A program made the position numbers and the translations under genes. The notes beneath the pieces are model-generated. The model made no database searches, was not told the origin of the DNA, and saw only the letters and a program-made list of their open reading frames with translations. From Telmatactis stephensoni (Eukaryota > Cnidaria > Anthozoa > Actiniaria > Isophelliidae), in the NCBI GenBank assembly GCA_029948255.1, contig JALIZF010001835.1:248001-312000 (forward strand): a DNA stretch of 64,000 bases. The letters are read 5' to 3'. Shown piece by piece: positions 41,401 through 51,104 of this stretch. How positions within the stretch are numbered: the stretch's first letter is position 1; every line of letters starts with the position of its first letter.

Positions 41401-44400
41401 TCCTCTCTTTCTAGAAATTATTCCCAAAAACACATAATATGAGCATGTTGATAAATACTGTCTATCTACATCATAAAAGGTAAAGGAACTGTAGACATTT
41501 GGGCTTTATGCTCTTACTAATGGTTCATTAGTGTCCCATTCCCAATGTCTGAGCTACAAAATACATGTACATCACTCAGGGGGGGATTCCTACATGTATC
41601 TGCACCTGAGCTCTGGAATGCTCTTCCATCGTCAATCAGGAACAGTGATAGCTTGTCTTCGTTTAAAACATCTTAAAAAACTCACTTATTTAAAAATTTA
41701 TAGCCTTTAATTTGTAACTTCTGTCTTTTATATATTATTTTCAGAGCGCTTAGAGCAGCACTGGATAAGCGCTTTATAAATTGTATTATTATTATTATTA
41801 TTATATACAGAAGGGTGGGGATGCTTGTTAAAAATATTGAAAATGAAGTTGAAAAGGTACACCTGAGTTCCAGGTAGTCAAGGAAACACATGATTTTTAC
41901 CCCTAAAAGGTACCAGCTCAAAAACAATAAATTTTAGTTTACGATGGCATCTTTTTTTAATGAAAAACACCCTTTAAAAGGAACCAGATCACTGATTTTG
42001 ACACCTCAAATGTGCGACAAGCAATTCCACCCAAAATATTTGGGAGTCCCCCTATCCCCGGAGTATATCGCCCTTTGGATTTCAACATTCTTCCTATCAA
42101 TAATTAATTGATTCAATAAATTCAATGACATATTTGACTAACTATTACCAAGAGACCATAATACTAAGAGAGAAACTCAGTATTGATGTCCGTGTGATGT
42201 ACACAGAGACTTAAGGCAACTAAACAATTTTTGACATGTGCACAGATAGGACCATTTCCTTTCGCATTTGAATTCTATTGTTTAAGAATTATCTTGTGCA
42301 CTGATGGTGGAATTATGAAAAATAGCCTTAGTCGCCACATACATCTCACAGACATTAATACTGAGTTTTGCTCTCTTAGTGTTACAGCCTCTTGCTATTA
42401 CCTGTCTTCTTGTCTTGAGTTTCTGTGGAAAAAGACTAAAAAGGTTCTTGATGCCAATATGGTATTTGCCAGAGGGGTTCTCCCAGTAGTCAGGAATCTG
42501 TAAGATTAATAATAATAATGATAAATAATTAATCATAATTAAGAATTTGGGGAACTATTGATCCACATTACAATTATCTAACAACTGAATTACAAGGATG
42601 CTGTTCAATATGGTGGGTTTGTAGAGCAGTCTTTGTATGAGTGTGAAACAGACCACACAATACTGCGACTGTGTCACTGCCATGCTTATCTACAATAAAC
42701 ATTCAAAATTCCTTCCATAACTATGCAGCTGGTTGCACGAAGCTTGGATAAACTATCCACTGGATAACAGCTATTATTTATATCTGCTGGATAAGGTTTT
42801 ATCCAGGCTTTGTACAACCAGCTCTTGAGCAGTAAGTTAGTGTTTGTTTATTTTAAATTTATTCATTTAGCCTTTTCCTTCCTATGAAGGCAGGGTTACC
42901 ACAACAACTTTCACCAATTACTATGAGCCCTTTAGTATAGTAGGACAGACCTGCACACACACTGGCAACTTCACGGCCTACTCTCCCCAAATAGTGGTGT
43001 TGGTTCTTTAACGTCCTTCCATTGCAAGGGTATGTATAATGGTTTTGGAGAGATGGGGCATATAGTTTAATGTCCTTATCCGAGAAGATGTGAAGATCTA
43101 ACCATACTGAAGACCAGCACAACAGAGCCAAGCAGGGGGGGTGTGACAGGTGCCCTGGGTTTACCAGTGGCTATATTGCCATGGTTACATCATTATTGCT
43201 TGTTTGCCATTACTACTAACATTGTTATAAATTATGGCACCTATAGCCTCCACACCTTTGCCTATCAACAAGTGACATAGTGACATACCTGCAGCTTACA
43301 TCCAGTTAATCCTGTTATGAAACCATCCTTAGCTTCACATACTGTAGAGGTATCAACATCCCCACTGCCTGATGTGTCAATCAAGTCTACAATCTTCCGC
43401 TGTCCATCTGGGGTTTGCTGTTAATACATTAAAGTTTTTATTAGACTATATAAGTACTACAGAAAAGAGGAAGGTAAAGAATGCTGATTGATGCCCATGT
43501 CATTTCCGAGAAAAGTGATCTTCTGTAATAAGGGGTGTGGTTGGGGCCTGGGGGGGACTCCTATATATAAGAGGATGGGGATGCTTGTCGGAAATTTTGA
43601 AAATGACCCCTAAAAGGTACCTGAATGGGAGTGGCAACAATTGATTTCTACCCCTAAAAGGTACCAATTCAAAAACAATAATAAAGAATTAAAGTAATGA
43701 AACACTTTGTTATCAATGTGCTTTGACGATTCAATTCAGATTATCGAAATCGTCCCTTTCATGCTTATTTTAGGTAGTTTATTTACGTACCCCTAAACAG
43801 TCCCTAAAAGGTACCAGCTATGTCTCTGGTAGTCCAATTAAGTCTGAGACACCCTAAAAGGTACCAGATTGCAGATTTTGACCCCTAAAAGGTACGACGA
43901 GCTTCCCTGTCCATTTACTATTAGAGTCCCCCCCCCGGGGGTTTGGCCTTCTCTCTTCATCATATGCTTCATCCTACAAGTCCCAGCTGCAGATTTTGTC
44001 AGGGACAAGTTTTAGCTAATTTTTTGGATGAGGTGTTTACATTTGTATATAGAGACCAGGATATTAAATATTTCTTTACATTTGAATTTTTAGCTAGCTG
44101 ACACAAAGGTCTTTTCATTCGAGGCTATATACATAATCTACATTACAAAATATATATTATATATCTAACACAAATAAAACATTAAAATTAAACAAAAACT
44201 AAAATTTGTTTATAACGGTAATCACATTAATATAGATAGATAAATGCTATCATTAACTCAACATCAATTTTAAAACCTTAAAAATCTTGTAATAAAATAA
44301 TTGTAATGAACAAAGCTACAACGACCAAGATATAATTTTAAATCCATGGCAACCCTACAAGCTCGTGAAACAGCTTGAGCTTTTCACTTTCGGAAGTTTA

Positions 44401-44716
44401 TTCTGAAACTCTAGCTTTATTTTACACAAACGCTTCCTGTTCTGCTTCAAGTTCAAGCATTATTGTCTAAAACTTTCCAGTATTCAATCACAGACTATAA
44501 GCTTAAAATCTGTCATAAAACCTTGAGACAGTGTAAAAAATTTCATGCCTTTATTCTTACCTGCAAGCCGGGCGCACCAGGATCGACCCCAGTGTCAAAG
44601 ATAGCAATAAGAACTCCACGACCATCATAGTCAGGGTATTTTCCAAGAAAACGGTCAGAACCGGTTTCACGTTTTGGTAGAAGTGCGTGAATAGGGAACT
44701 CTTCCATGTCCACCAT
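16529..44716 (-). CDS. TPP2: Tripeptidyl-peptidase II, 41 exons
   Basis: TPP2 is a giant cytosolic subtilisin-type serine peptidase that removes N-terminal tripeptides from peptides released by the proteasome. Exons 5' to 3': 44561-44716, 43289-43417, 42402-42497, 41291-41410, 40255-40379, 39983-40080, 39597-39662, 39408-39493, 38946-39014, 37937-38013, 37183-37310, 36312-36411, 35771-35904, 34202-34253, 33992-34032, 33840-33877, 33410-33475, 32623-32728, 32270-32365, 31720-31781, 31351-31427, 30927-31033, 30542-30696, 29804-29920, 29104-29201, 28346-28442, 28133-28270, 27788-27832, 26736-26932, 26205-26283, 25611-25700, 25292-25347, 25004-25094, 24708-24764, 24064-24137, 23358-23406, 21584-21626, 20946-21056, 20112-20173, 16816-16938, 16529-16618. 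All phases agree: 3801 nt, 1266 residues (human about 1249). Catalytic Asp is in DTGVDPGA (exon 1), His in GTHGTHVA (exon 8), oxyanion Asn in SSAGNNGP (exon 11) and Ser in NGTSMSSP (exon 13). The C-terminus ends KYPPNYEPF. The start MVDMEEF has a good context (AAGATGG). Confidence 0.97.
16658..16779. repeat. CCTT/CCCT/CCGT tract in last TPP2 intron
   Basis: Mixed tetranucleotide repeats fill most of the intron between the last two TPP2 exons. No other signal is seen in the intron. Confidence 0.85.
17026..17275. repeat. 12-bp array (TTCTACTACTAA)
   Basis: About 21 nearly perfect copies of a 12-mer. Because 12 is a multiple of three, the complement stays open and would read as Arg-Ile-Ser-Ser repeats. 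This is an intronic minisatellite of TPP2 and not a protein. Confidence 0.9.
17671..17842. repeat. 86-bp tandem duplication
   Basis: Two almost identical 86-bp copies start at 17671 and 17757 (ACTAAAACAGCGTTTTTCTT). Only about one base differs, so the duplication is recent. It lies in a TPP2 intron. Confidence 0.85.
19062..19090. promoter_or_regulatory. Paired E2F-like motifs in TPP2 intron
   Basis: TTTTCCCGCGCGAAAA is followed directly by TTTTGCGCCAAAA; both match the E2F consensus TTTSSCGC well, the second in reverse. A further ACGCGCCAAAA lies at 19276-19286. Binding is inferred from motif match only. Confidence 0.45.
20402..20435. repeat. GAT trinucleotide run
   Basis: A simple GAT repeat of about 11 units just upstream of a GC-richer stretch in a TPP2 intron. 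Confidence 0.8.
20795..20905. repeat. CCGT/CGTT/GGTT tetranucleotide tract
   Basis: Successive tetranucleotide runs shade into one another. The open frame across them reads as Arg/Pro/Ser/Val repeats and is a composition artefact. Confidence 0.85.
22057..23111. mobile_element. Inverted-repeat-bounded segment carrying the MARCH gene
   Basis: The sequence at 22057-22111 (TGTAACTAATTAGTTAATTA, then ACGATGTAACAATG and GAGTGCAATTACGATC) reappears inverted at 23061-23111 (GATCATAATTGCACTCG to ATCGTTAATAAACTAGTTACA). The arms are about 80% alike and enclose 950 bp holding only the MARCH frame. No transposase is seen. The segment may be a composite or captured-gene element. Confidence 0.6.
22240..22941 (-). 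CDS. MARCHF2/3-like: Intronless MARCH-type membrane RING-CH E3 ubiquitin ligase
   Basis: MARCH proteins ubiquitinate membrane proteins and control their endocytic sorting. The 233-residue frame runs from ATG to TAA without introns. Residues 53-98 form a RING-CH (RINGv) finger with C53, C56, C69, C71, H79, C82, C95 and C98 in C4HC3 spacing, beginning CKICRDPS and including HKHCLEEWL and CEIC. Two hydrophobic helices follow (about 130-150 and 158-181), then a basic cytosolic tail, the layout of vertebrate MARCH2, MARCH3 and their relatives. The N-terminal 50 residues are low complexity. The gene lies inside the TPP2 intron between exons 21584-21626 and 23358-23406, on the same strand, and is flanked by an inverted repeat. 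The lack of introns suggests retroposition or transposon-borne copying. The frame is intact, so a working gene is likely. Confidence 0.88.
   Translation of the reverse strand: MDKTLVSDNTSGSVWSVFSLNINPESTASTHDQTQDDNARPRNASDASDSNSCKICRDPSVDDEIISPCYCTGTMSSVHKHCLEEWLSTSDKTSCEICNFRFHVKRSPKSFKEWLTHRQSRIERRYICGDVFCFLILTPLVLTSTYLCVKGAYYYFDLGVVWLSIGLISLNLFLWFMYCFWITVSIRLHLKIWRQWQRHNQVVHLLSHQVRGVVRDDEQHTDTSRQQCGELCA
23771..23982. mobile_element. MITE with AATTTACACGA ends
   Basis: The left end AAATTTACACGACGACC and right end TTCGTGTAAATT are complementary, with TTTTTATGG/CCATAAAAA just inside. About 210 bp, non-coding, in a TPP2 intron. Confidence 0.5.
25827..25972. repeat. GGGA/GGAA tract in TPP2 intron
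   Basis: About 100 bp of GGGA followed by GGAA. All long frames over it (Gly-Arg-Glu or Pro-Ser-Leu repeats) are artefacts. Confidence 0.9.
27250..27506. repeat. 36-bp minisatellite in TPP2 intron
   Basis: About seven copies of a 36-bp unit (GATGCCATGTTGATGATCAT plus GACATCTCGATCATAA). The unit is rich in ATGATCAT palindromes and a multiple of three, so both strands stay open. It directly abuts a 140-bp MITE copy. Confidence 0.9.
30068..30408. repeat. 27-bp minisatellite in TPP2 intron
   Basis: About twelve copies of GTCACTTAGCAACAGTAGTC plus AATGTTG with scattered changes. There are no spacers between units, so this is not a CRISPR-like array. Confidence 0.85.
31490..31680. repeat. GGAA-type tract in TPP2 intron
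   Basis: AAGCAAGGAAAC repeats pass into a pure GGAA run of about 60 bp. It fills the intron between exons 31351-31427 and 31720-31781. Confidence 0.9.
34313..34590. repeat. 81-bp tandem repeat next to the exon array
   Basis: Just over three copies of an 81-bp unit (marker CCATGGAGGCACCCTCCCTG at 34401, 34482 and 34563; a diverged start at 34318) abut the 138-bp array inside the same TPP2 intron. The unit contains CTTACT next to a C-rich stretch, reminiscent of the spacer of the 138-bp unit, so the two arrays may share an origin. Confidence 0.85.
34667..35904 (-). repeat. 138-bp array of the TPP2 catalytic-serine exon
   Basis: Exon 13 of TPP2 (35771-35904) is followed on the transcript by eight further copies of its last 93 nt, each separated by a 45-nt spacer: 35633-35725, 35495-35587, 35357-35449, 35219-35311, 35081-35173, 34943-35035, 34805-34897 and 34667-34759. 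Every copy ends at a GTAAGG donor, and most have a TATAG acceptor. Each copy is phase 1 at both ends, so any number could be included in frame. The peptide per copy contains [14 protein letters not shown], then [11 protein letters not shown] with the active-site serine. The copy at 35633 carries TGA in place of the Trp codon, and the copy at 34667 has lost PNACGG. Only 35771-35904 includes the upstream part ([13 protein letters not shown]) and its true acceptor, so it is the likely constitutive exon. Confidence 0.9.
38053..38330. mobile_element. MITE with TATATACAGTCGATCCCGAA ends
   Basis: About 75-bp imperfect inverted arms (GACAACAACAAAGTCATTTG pairs with CAAATGACTTTGTTGTTCTC) enclose a short loop. 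No coding sequence. It lies in a TPP2 intron, directly followed by another MITE. Confidence 0.75.
38327..38492. mobile_element. 166-bp MITE with perfect 32-bp ends
   Basis: The first 32 bases (starting TATATAGCTATTTCAAAAAA) are exactly complementary to the last 32. The middle contains short ATTCGCCATTCGCC repeats. Perfect ends suggest recent mobility. Confidence 0.8.
39076..39375. repeat. GGAA/GGGA tract in TPP2 intron
   Basis: Purine-only repeats occupy most of the intron between exons 38946-39014 and 39408-39493. Confidence 0.9.
39686..39970. repeat. GAGT then GGAA tract filling a TPP2 intron
   Basis: A GAGT run of about 120 bp followed by GGAA and GGGA runs makes up nearly the whole 320-bp intron between exons 39597-39662 and 39983-40080. 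Thr-His-Ser-Leu frames on the complement are artefacts. Confidence 0.9.
42857..43135. repeat. Dispersed repeat, copy A
   Basis: This block is inverted and about 75-80% alike relative to about 47978-48130: both share CTCTCCCC-AATAGTGGTG, TTCTTTAACGTCC and GTCCTTATCCGAGAAG. It lies in a TPP2 intron. Function unknown. Confidence 0.6.
43551..43936. mobile_element. GGGGGACTCC-ended MITE, copy A
   Basis: Begins GGGGGGACTCCTATATATAA and ends GAGTCCCCCCCCC, giving short inverted ends. Inside, the motif CCCCTAAAAGGTACC recurs several times. A near-identical copy lies at 56665-57048 and an old one at about 41808-42065. Confidence 0.75.
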
Positions 44717-45153
44717 CTTGAAAGTCGGAAGTAATGACGAGAAGGACTGGGGAGAGAATTTGACTCGAAACAATTTTAGAAAATTCTTTCATTTTGTTTA
44801 AGTATTTTTATTTTTTAAAAGTCTGAAGATGTTATTTCGCTTTGAATTTTTACATTCAGCATTCAAAGTTGTATTGAACATGTTGAAAACTATTTTGAAA
44901 ACTTCGAAGTCTTCGTGGGCACCAGGGCTCCCCAGAAATATTGAGGAACGCCTGCTGGAAATTGACTTAATTCGATGAGTCATGGCGGACATCAGCAATG
45001 CTCGGTAAAGTTTACATCATTCTCCTCGCTTTAGGTTAAGCCACGTATACCCAAAACAACATATAAATTTCAAACAAAGTGCAAGAACTACAGTTTATTG
45101 AGAAGGCACTCGATACAAGAGAATCCTAAAGAATTTAAACTTCCGAAAGAACA
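44717..45153. promoter_or_regulatory. Divergent promoter region between TPP2 and RHBDD1
   Basis: The two start codons face away from each other across 437 bp. No TATA box stands out near either start, as is common for housekeeping promoters. ATGGCGGACATC at 44982 on the plus strand, followed by a GTAAAG donor, could be an upstream first exon; this is speculative. Confidence 0.5.
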
Positions 45154-46696
45154 ATGTTTCAAAGACGAAATCGTGGCGGACTTGGCCTTTTGCTCCTTTT
45201 TACCCAGTTATATAACTTTGGGTTTAATCGTATTCCGCCTGTAACGTTATCATTTATTGCTGGAAATGTCGTTGTGTACTTACGCTTGCTAAGACAACTT
45301 CCAAGACTGAGCAAAGCTTGTGTAAGTGCACATCATGTTTGGTATAACGGTGACTGGATGAGGCTCGTTTTAGCTTCCTTCTACCATCTCGACGACTGGC
45401 ACTTGTACTACAACATGGCATCGTTTCTTTGGAAGGGGAAAAGTCTTGAGTCAAGCATGGGGAGTAAGAAGTTCTTTCTTGTGCTTTGCATGTTCGGTGT
45501 AATGACAAATGCTGTGTTAGTTGGACTTGATATGAGTCTGGCTCACATGTTAGATGACCCTTCATATATCTACACCTGTGCAGCTGGTTTCTCGGGAGTT
45601 ATTTTTGCCCTCAAAGTCTTGACAACATACGAGCTTCCACATGGTGTTTCCATGGTGATGGGGATAATTCCAGTCCCAATGAGGTATGCTTGTTGGGCAG
45701 AGTTGGTCTTGATACAGCTGATTGTTCCTAACGCTTCATTTACTGGCCATTTGGCAGGGATCCTTGTGGGCCTTCTTTATGTCAAGGGCCCTTTGAAGCC
45801 AATCATAAATGGAATTGAAAATATAGGTAAGAATTTGTGCTGATAGTCTTTTTTATTGTTTTAGAGGACTCTGAAAGAAAAGCATGACTATCAATTTGAC
45901 TTATGTTTTTGAAAAAAACAGAAAACAAGGATATATATGCAAGTAGAAAACCAAGAATTTGATCAGAGATTGCATACATTGTTCACGTCAAAGTAAATCA
46001 GCCATTCACATTTCACACAAAAAGTATAGGGGACCCTGTTTGAAAATTCAAAATACTGTAGCTAATAGTTATTTTCTCTTTTGTTTAGCTTTTAGAAATC
46101 CAAGAGTAAGGGGCAGCTCTGGTCCATCTTACACATACCATGCTTCCTCAACTGGTAAGCAATACTCATTACAAAGATACAAAATTCAAAAAATGTCATT
46201 TTCAAATTATACCAAATTGGTTTTTCTAGGAACAAGATACACAGCCCCAGCCTCACCGCCCCAGCCACCAAATGACTCAGATGATGAAGAACTTCAGGCT
46301 GCAATCAGAGCAAGTCTTCATGAAACCCATCACCCTCCTCCTCCAAGACCTCAGCACAACCATCCCTATCCTAGCCACAATGGAGAAAATGACCCAGCTT
46401 TTCAGGCTGCATTAGCACAAAGCTTTAGAGAACAGCAACAAAGAGGAGGCTCATCAAGCATAAATCAAAGGGATTTCAATCCTACAGGCCCTTACAATGA
46501 AAGCTTTGAACCACCCCCATCATACTCACAAGCAACAAATGAAAGACTTTATCCTAGTATTCCCAATGGGGCTAGTGCCACGCCTAGTGCACCCCCTCCA
46601 TATGACACCCCTGGCACTCCACCCTATCCAGAACATGACACAATGCCAACACCTGATGTTATCAGACAAAGAAGACTGAGAAGATTCCAAAATTAA
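45154..46696 (+). CDS. RHBDD1: Rhomboid-related protease RHBDL4, three exons
   Basis: RHBDD1/RHBDL4 is an ER-resident intramembrane serine protease that cleaves unstable membrane proteins and passes them to p97/VCP and the proteasome. Exons 45154-45826, 46089-46154 and 46230-46696 join in phase 1 to give 401 residues. The six-helix rhomboid core has the WHLYYNM helix-2 motif, the catalytic serine in GFSGV (S147) and histidine in FTGHLAG (H199), positions close to those of human RHBDL4. The third exon has a ubiquitin-interacting motif (DDEELQAAIRASL), a Pro-rich stretch and an Arg-rich end (RQRRLRRF) like the VCP-binding tail of the family. Start: first ATG, with no upstream in-frame alternative visible in this exon. 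An AATAAA lies at 46978-46983. It is head to head with TPP2, and both act in protein turnover. Confidence 0.95.
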
Positions 46697-46779
46697 ATGT
46701 ATTATACTTTAGTCTAGAGTAAAATAGATAAGCAGCAAGGAAAATATTTTGCTAGCTGCCCAGTGTCTACTGTCCCAGA

Positions 46780-46905
46780 CCCCAACTCTCTCTCCCACCC
46801 CCACCCCCACCCCACCCTACCCACACACATCTCCCCTACACCCCCCCCCCCCCACACACACACACACACATCACCACAACTACCCCTATCCCCACACCCA
46901 CACCC
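46780..46905. repeat. C-rich and CA tract after RHBDD1
   Basis: CCCCCAC repeats and a CA run lie in the probable 3' UTR of RHBDD1, before the AATAAA at 46978. Confidence 0.8.
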
Positions 46906-47904
46906 TTTCACTGTCCTTTTATTAGTGATTTTTACAAAACACGTGTATATATGGTAACTTAAATATTCTTTACACTTAATAAATTATGAAATGTTTTAGG
47001 TAAATCAATTAATTATAGATTTAGTATATAGCTTAAATAAAACCACATTACTCTTGTTTTCGTACTTTTATCTGTTTATCTGCACTCTGAACTTGGCAGT
47101 CCTTGAGGATGATAATAAAGGTAGAATGAAAGATATCGTTTGAGAATTAAGAGGACTATTTTGCGTTAAAACTCGTAGATGAAAAAGGAAGAAATTAAAA
47201 CATCAGTCATAGAGCAAAAACACTAAAACCATGAAACAAGTACTAACTAAAAAGTACAAACAGTTCTATAATGAAACAATAGAATACAAAGGGTTTTGCT
47301 ACTATTTGTCTATATTTAGTTACTAAGTTATTTCACGGTTTAAGTGTTATTGCTCTAGAAAATGGAAAAAAATGTGATCGTGATGAATTCGAATCCTATC
47401 GTCTTAAAAAATTAACGCAAATTTCAGAGGAACCAGTAGTGTAAGTGAGTGCATTCTTAGCATGACACAGTGCAAAATTCCATAAAATAGCACAGCAATA
47501 GAGAAATAAAGATTTTGTACTATTTAGAACTATTTAGTACAATTTATATTTAGTACTATTTTATGATTTGATATTGATTTCACTCTATAAGCATGAAACA
47601 GCACAAACTAAATTGTGCAAAATTGCGCAAAATAGCACTAACGAAGCAATAGAAAACATAATTTCGTACTATTTAGTAGCAATTTAGTACCATGTATATT
47701 TAGTGTTATGCTTATATATGCAATCTAAGTTTATCAACTCTTAATATGAATTTGTTCTTTGTCGTGTTATCAAAATCTGGCCATCTAGATTCTCTTGTAG
47801 TTTACGTATATATATAGAAATGTTTACGTATATATATAAATTATGAAAAATGTTTCTCGTATGCTGTATAGTTGTCGAATAAATCAGTATTGACGTAGCT
47901 AACA

Positions 47905-47999
47905 GTTTAACGTCCTTATCCGAGAAGGCGTACGTAGTACGTATGTAGTGTAACACTACATACGTACTACGTACGCCTTCTCGGATAAGGACGTTAAAC
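47905..47999. repeat. Perfect palindrome, 47-bp arms, 1-nt centre
   Basis: Bases 47905-47951 and 47953-47999 are exact reverse complements around A47952. The outer 23 bases (GTTTAACGTCCTTATCCGAG and on) match the edge of the dispersed repeat at 43065-43088. The inner part is TACGTAGTACGTATG-like. It looks like an inverted duplication of the end of that repeat. Confidence 0.9.
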
Positions 48000-48274
48000 C
48001 ATAGGCCTCGTCTCCCAAACTTCACGACCTGTACTGAAGGGATGTTAAAGAACCCACACCACTATTCGGGGAGAGTAAGCCATGAAGTTGCCGGTGTTAT
48101 GGAGCTGTGCTTCAGGGTCATGGATGGACTGTATAGCGGCAGCCATCGGCGCCTTTACATGCTTTCACTGTTCGACCTCGTTGAAGCTGCATCCCTGCTG
48201 TACTTGCGGGAGGTGATTAGAACGACAGTTTTACTTTTACTTTTTACTATGTATGATACCTAGAGGGATTGTAT

Positions 48275-48421
48275 TTAGAGTGGTTTTCATTTACCCGTGA
48301 AACAAAGTGTAGTAGTCAAAGTGTAATAGTCAAATAACAACAAAAGAACACAATGGAATTAGGGTGTATTAAAGAGTGATACACTAAAGTGTGTTTCACG
48401 GGTTAATGAAAACCACTCTAA
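48275..48421. mobile_element. 147-bp MITE with TTAGAGTGGTTTTCATT ends
   Basis: The left TTAGAGTGGTTTTCATT and following ACCCGTGAAACA pair with the right end with few mismatches over about 30 bp. The short interior is non-coding. Confidence 0.75.
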
Positions 48422-51104
48422 CCCGGGAAAACTAGTACGCATAATAGTTAGTAGTAGACTCTAAACCCATTGTTTATTTTTGTTCTTTATCAACTAGTAT
48501 ACGAACTAAATAGTCATCTCTCTTTCACGGATTAAATATTGTAAATAAAATCACTCTATAGCACTAGAATAGTCTCCCCACTTTATTTAACAAGGGTGGA
48601 AGGGTGACAAAAACAGAGCACTTAGTGAATCAGCGTAAACGTCTCATTAGAATACAGAGCTATAGAAATCCAGCGCGATATTTACACAAAATATGGACAT
48701 CAGAGATCCTAGTATGTATATGTAACAACAGATCAGAAAAATTATCTACCATTTCAGTATTGATATGTATATTATCTGTCGGCTTTTGCACTAGACAGTT
48801 GAATCCGTAGAAATAGCCTACTGCGAGAGTCTCGTCTGCACAATGAGCTATAATTGAAGTTGCGTCAAATTCTCTGTAAATAACTTACAAAAGGTAATTA
48901 CAACGAAAAGCGCGCTTTGAAATTTTACCAACGTGAGCTCGCAAAGGGGCCGAATAACACATGTCATTTTGAATTTTCTAGCATTTTTACAAGCTATGAT
49001 CTTGGTAAAATTGAGTGCTTCTAAAAGGTTAATGACGTAGAATCTTTTTGTGGTCGCGAGCCTCGTTTAATTCGGCTGTTTTTGTTTCTTGTTTTATTGT
49101 AAGTAAAAAAGACCTCCTATAGTCTTACTGAGAATTAAGGTCGGGAGCAAGATATGCGGCATATTTGTGTACAAATAATACAATCAGCACTATAAAACAC
49201 ATACTCTCAATATAATCTGAATTTTTTAAGGAATTCCCAAAATATATTACCATATCTAAGATCCGCTGGGGTCTTTGGCCATATGGCATGTCAAAGATAC
49301 CTGGCGTAGTTTCAACTGAATTGTAAAACGTTTTGAGAGCTAGGTGTTAAAATTTAATGTATCGAAAAATTTTAAATTCAAATTTGTCCTGTTTTCCCCC
49401 CTTCTTTTCTCTGGTCACCCCCTCGCCTAAGTTTTGCCTTACCGTAAATCGAATTCCAAGTAGAGTTTCTTAATTTTTCATTTTTACTTTTCGAAAATTC
49501 ATTATTTTGTATACCTCGAGTTGCTATTTTGACCCAGAATCGAAATGGTCTCAAACAGAGGCTGATTTATTGCTTTTTATTAATTAGTTTTGTCAGGCTT
49601 TTGTTGATTCTTTACACTCTTTCTCTTTGCCTTTCTTTACACTTACTTTTGACCTTTTTTACAAAAAAAAAGTCTCTTGTCGCTTTTTGAAACCTTTTTG
49701 TTTTATTTCAGCTTTCTTCATTTCCTGACTTTTCTTTAGGACGGCTTTTTTATCACAATAAATTACCACATGGCTGGAACACGGTTGGAATTCTATGGTG
49801 ATCATAAAGCACTAGATAATATATTCTCCGGACGTGTTAGTTAAGTCAAGAATTAGCCTCAACTTATATGCATGGTTATTTTCGCGCCAAAAAGTCCACG
49901 CGTTTGCGGCAGTACAAGATACCGTCGGCTTGTAAAAGCTTTAAAATGTAAACTATTCTTAAAATAACAAAAAGCCTTTTCAAAATATTTTTTTCAAAAT
50001 TGATGGACTTTTATGAAAACAAAATCTCATATAATATTAAAATGCTATAGCTAATGAAGGGGAAAAATGACTTAACGAAGTTGACAGTAAGGTGTAGAAA
50101 CTAGTTACCTTTATATGTTTTTGAGTCTGCTTTTTTTTCCGGTTTTTCTTTTGAAATATTCCGTATCACTTAAAATAATTCTTTGGGCTATTTTTCTTTA
50201 CTTCATTTGAATTTTTTGGCTTTCTGTTTTCTTGGTAAGGCGTAACTATACTCAATATTGAATAGTATTCTTTTTCTTTCTTTCTTTTGGTGCGGCTTGT
50301 ATATATAGAAACATTTATCTCCAAAAAGACAAAATATTTCTATTCATATATTATTTTTTCTACATTCTCAGTCTGTGGTAGCAAAGGTTTTGTTTTTGCT
50401 TTGCATGACATTGGCATAATTGGACATGGGAGATGAAAACATCATTTTCAACCTTAAATTTGATTGATTTATATCGGCTTGCAACGCCATAGCTCATACT
50501 CAAATATCAAAATTATATAACCAACCGGAACGCAACTTTGCAAGCTTCTTACAAGAATGCAATCCATCATCATGTATTCAAATGGCTTGATACGATAAAA
50601 AAACTACATTATTATGAAAATCTCTTGGCAAACAATGCAATGAATAATTCAAGCAGCCTTAACGAAATCAAGGAATGTTAGCCATAAACATAACTTTGTG
50701 TTTCCTAAAATGAAATTCAAATTAAAATAGATGTGGCTCGTGCAGACTACAAAGGTAATATTGAAGATCCAATTGTTTTTATGTGAGCATAAGGCACTTG
50801 GACGGTAATGAAAAATTAATGATTTGGAGACTTATTCGTACCGGCTAGTCGAAGACAGGTTCATTTGTTTTGAAGTTTTTGTTGGGGAAACCGGCAGCAT
50901 ATCATAACCAACGACAACATACAGTCAATACTGGCTCAGTTGAGATATTTGCACAAAATATCAGCATTTTACCAAGACATTTTATATTCCAAGACAGCAG
51001 GATATGTGTGTGTGTCTTTTTACGGTTCTTAGTGGTGACAAATTCAATTTTCTATTACACCTAAGCGGAAAAAACTGCCCTTATTTCAAGCGAGAACGAG
51101 GAGA

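Larger units (their letters stand above)
46990..51104. other. RHBDD1-Kv intergenic region
   Basis: No gene seen in 4.1 kb. It contains an imperfect 160-bp duplication at about 47471-47720, the 47-bp-arm palindrome, dispersed repeat copy B (about 47978-48130) and a MITE at 48275-48421. From 48600 to 51100 it is AT-rich with nothing recognisable except TTTTCGCGCCAAAAAG near 49880, an E2F-like motif. Confidence 0.5.
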
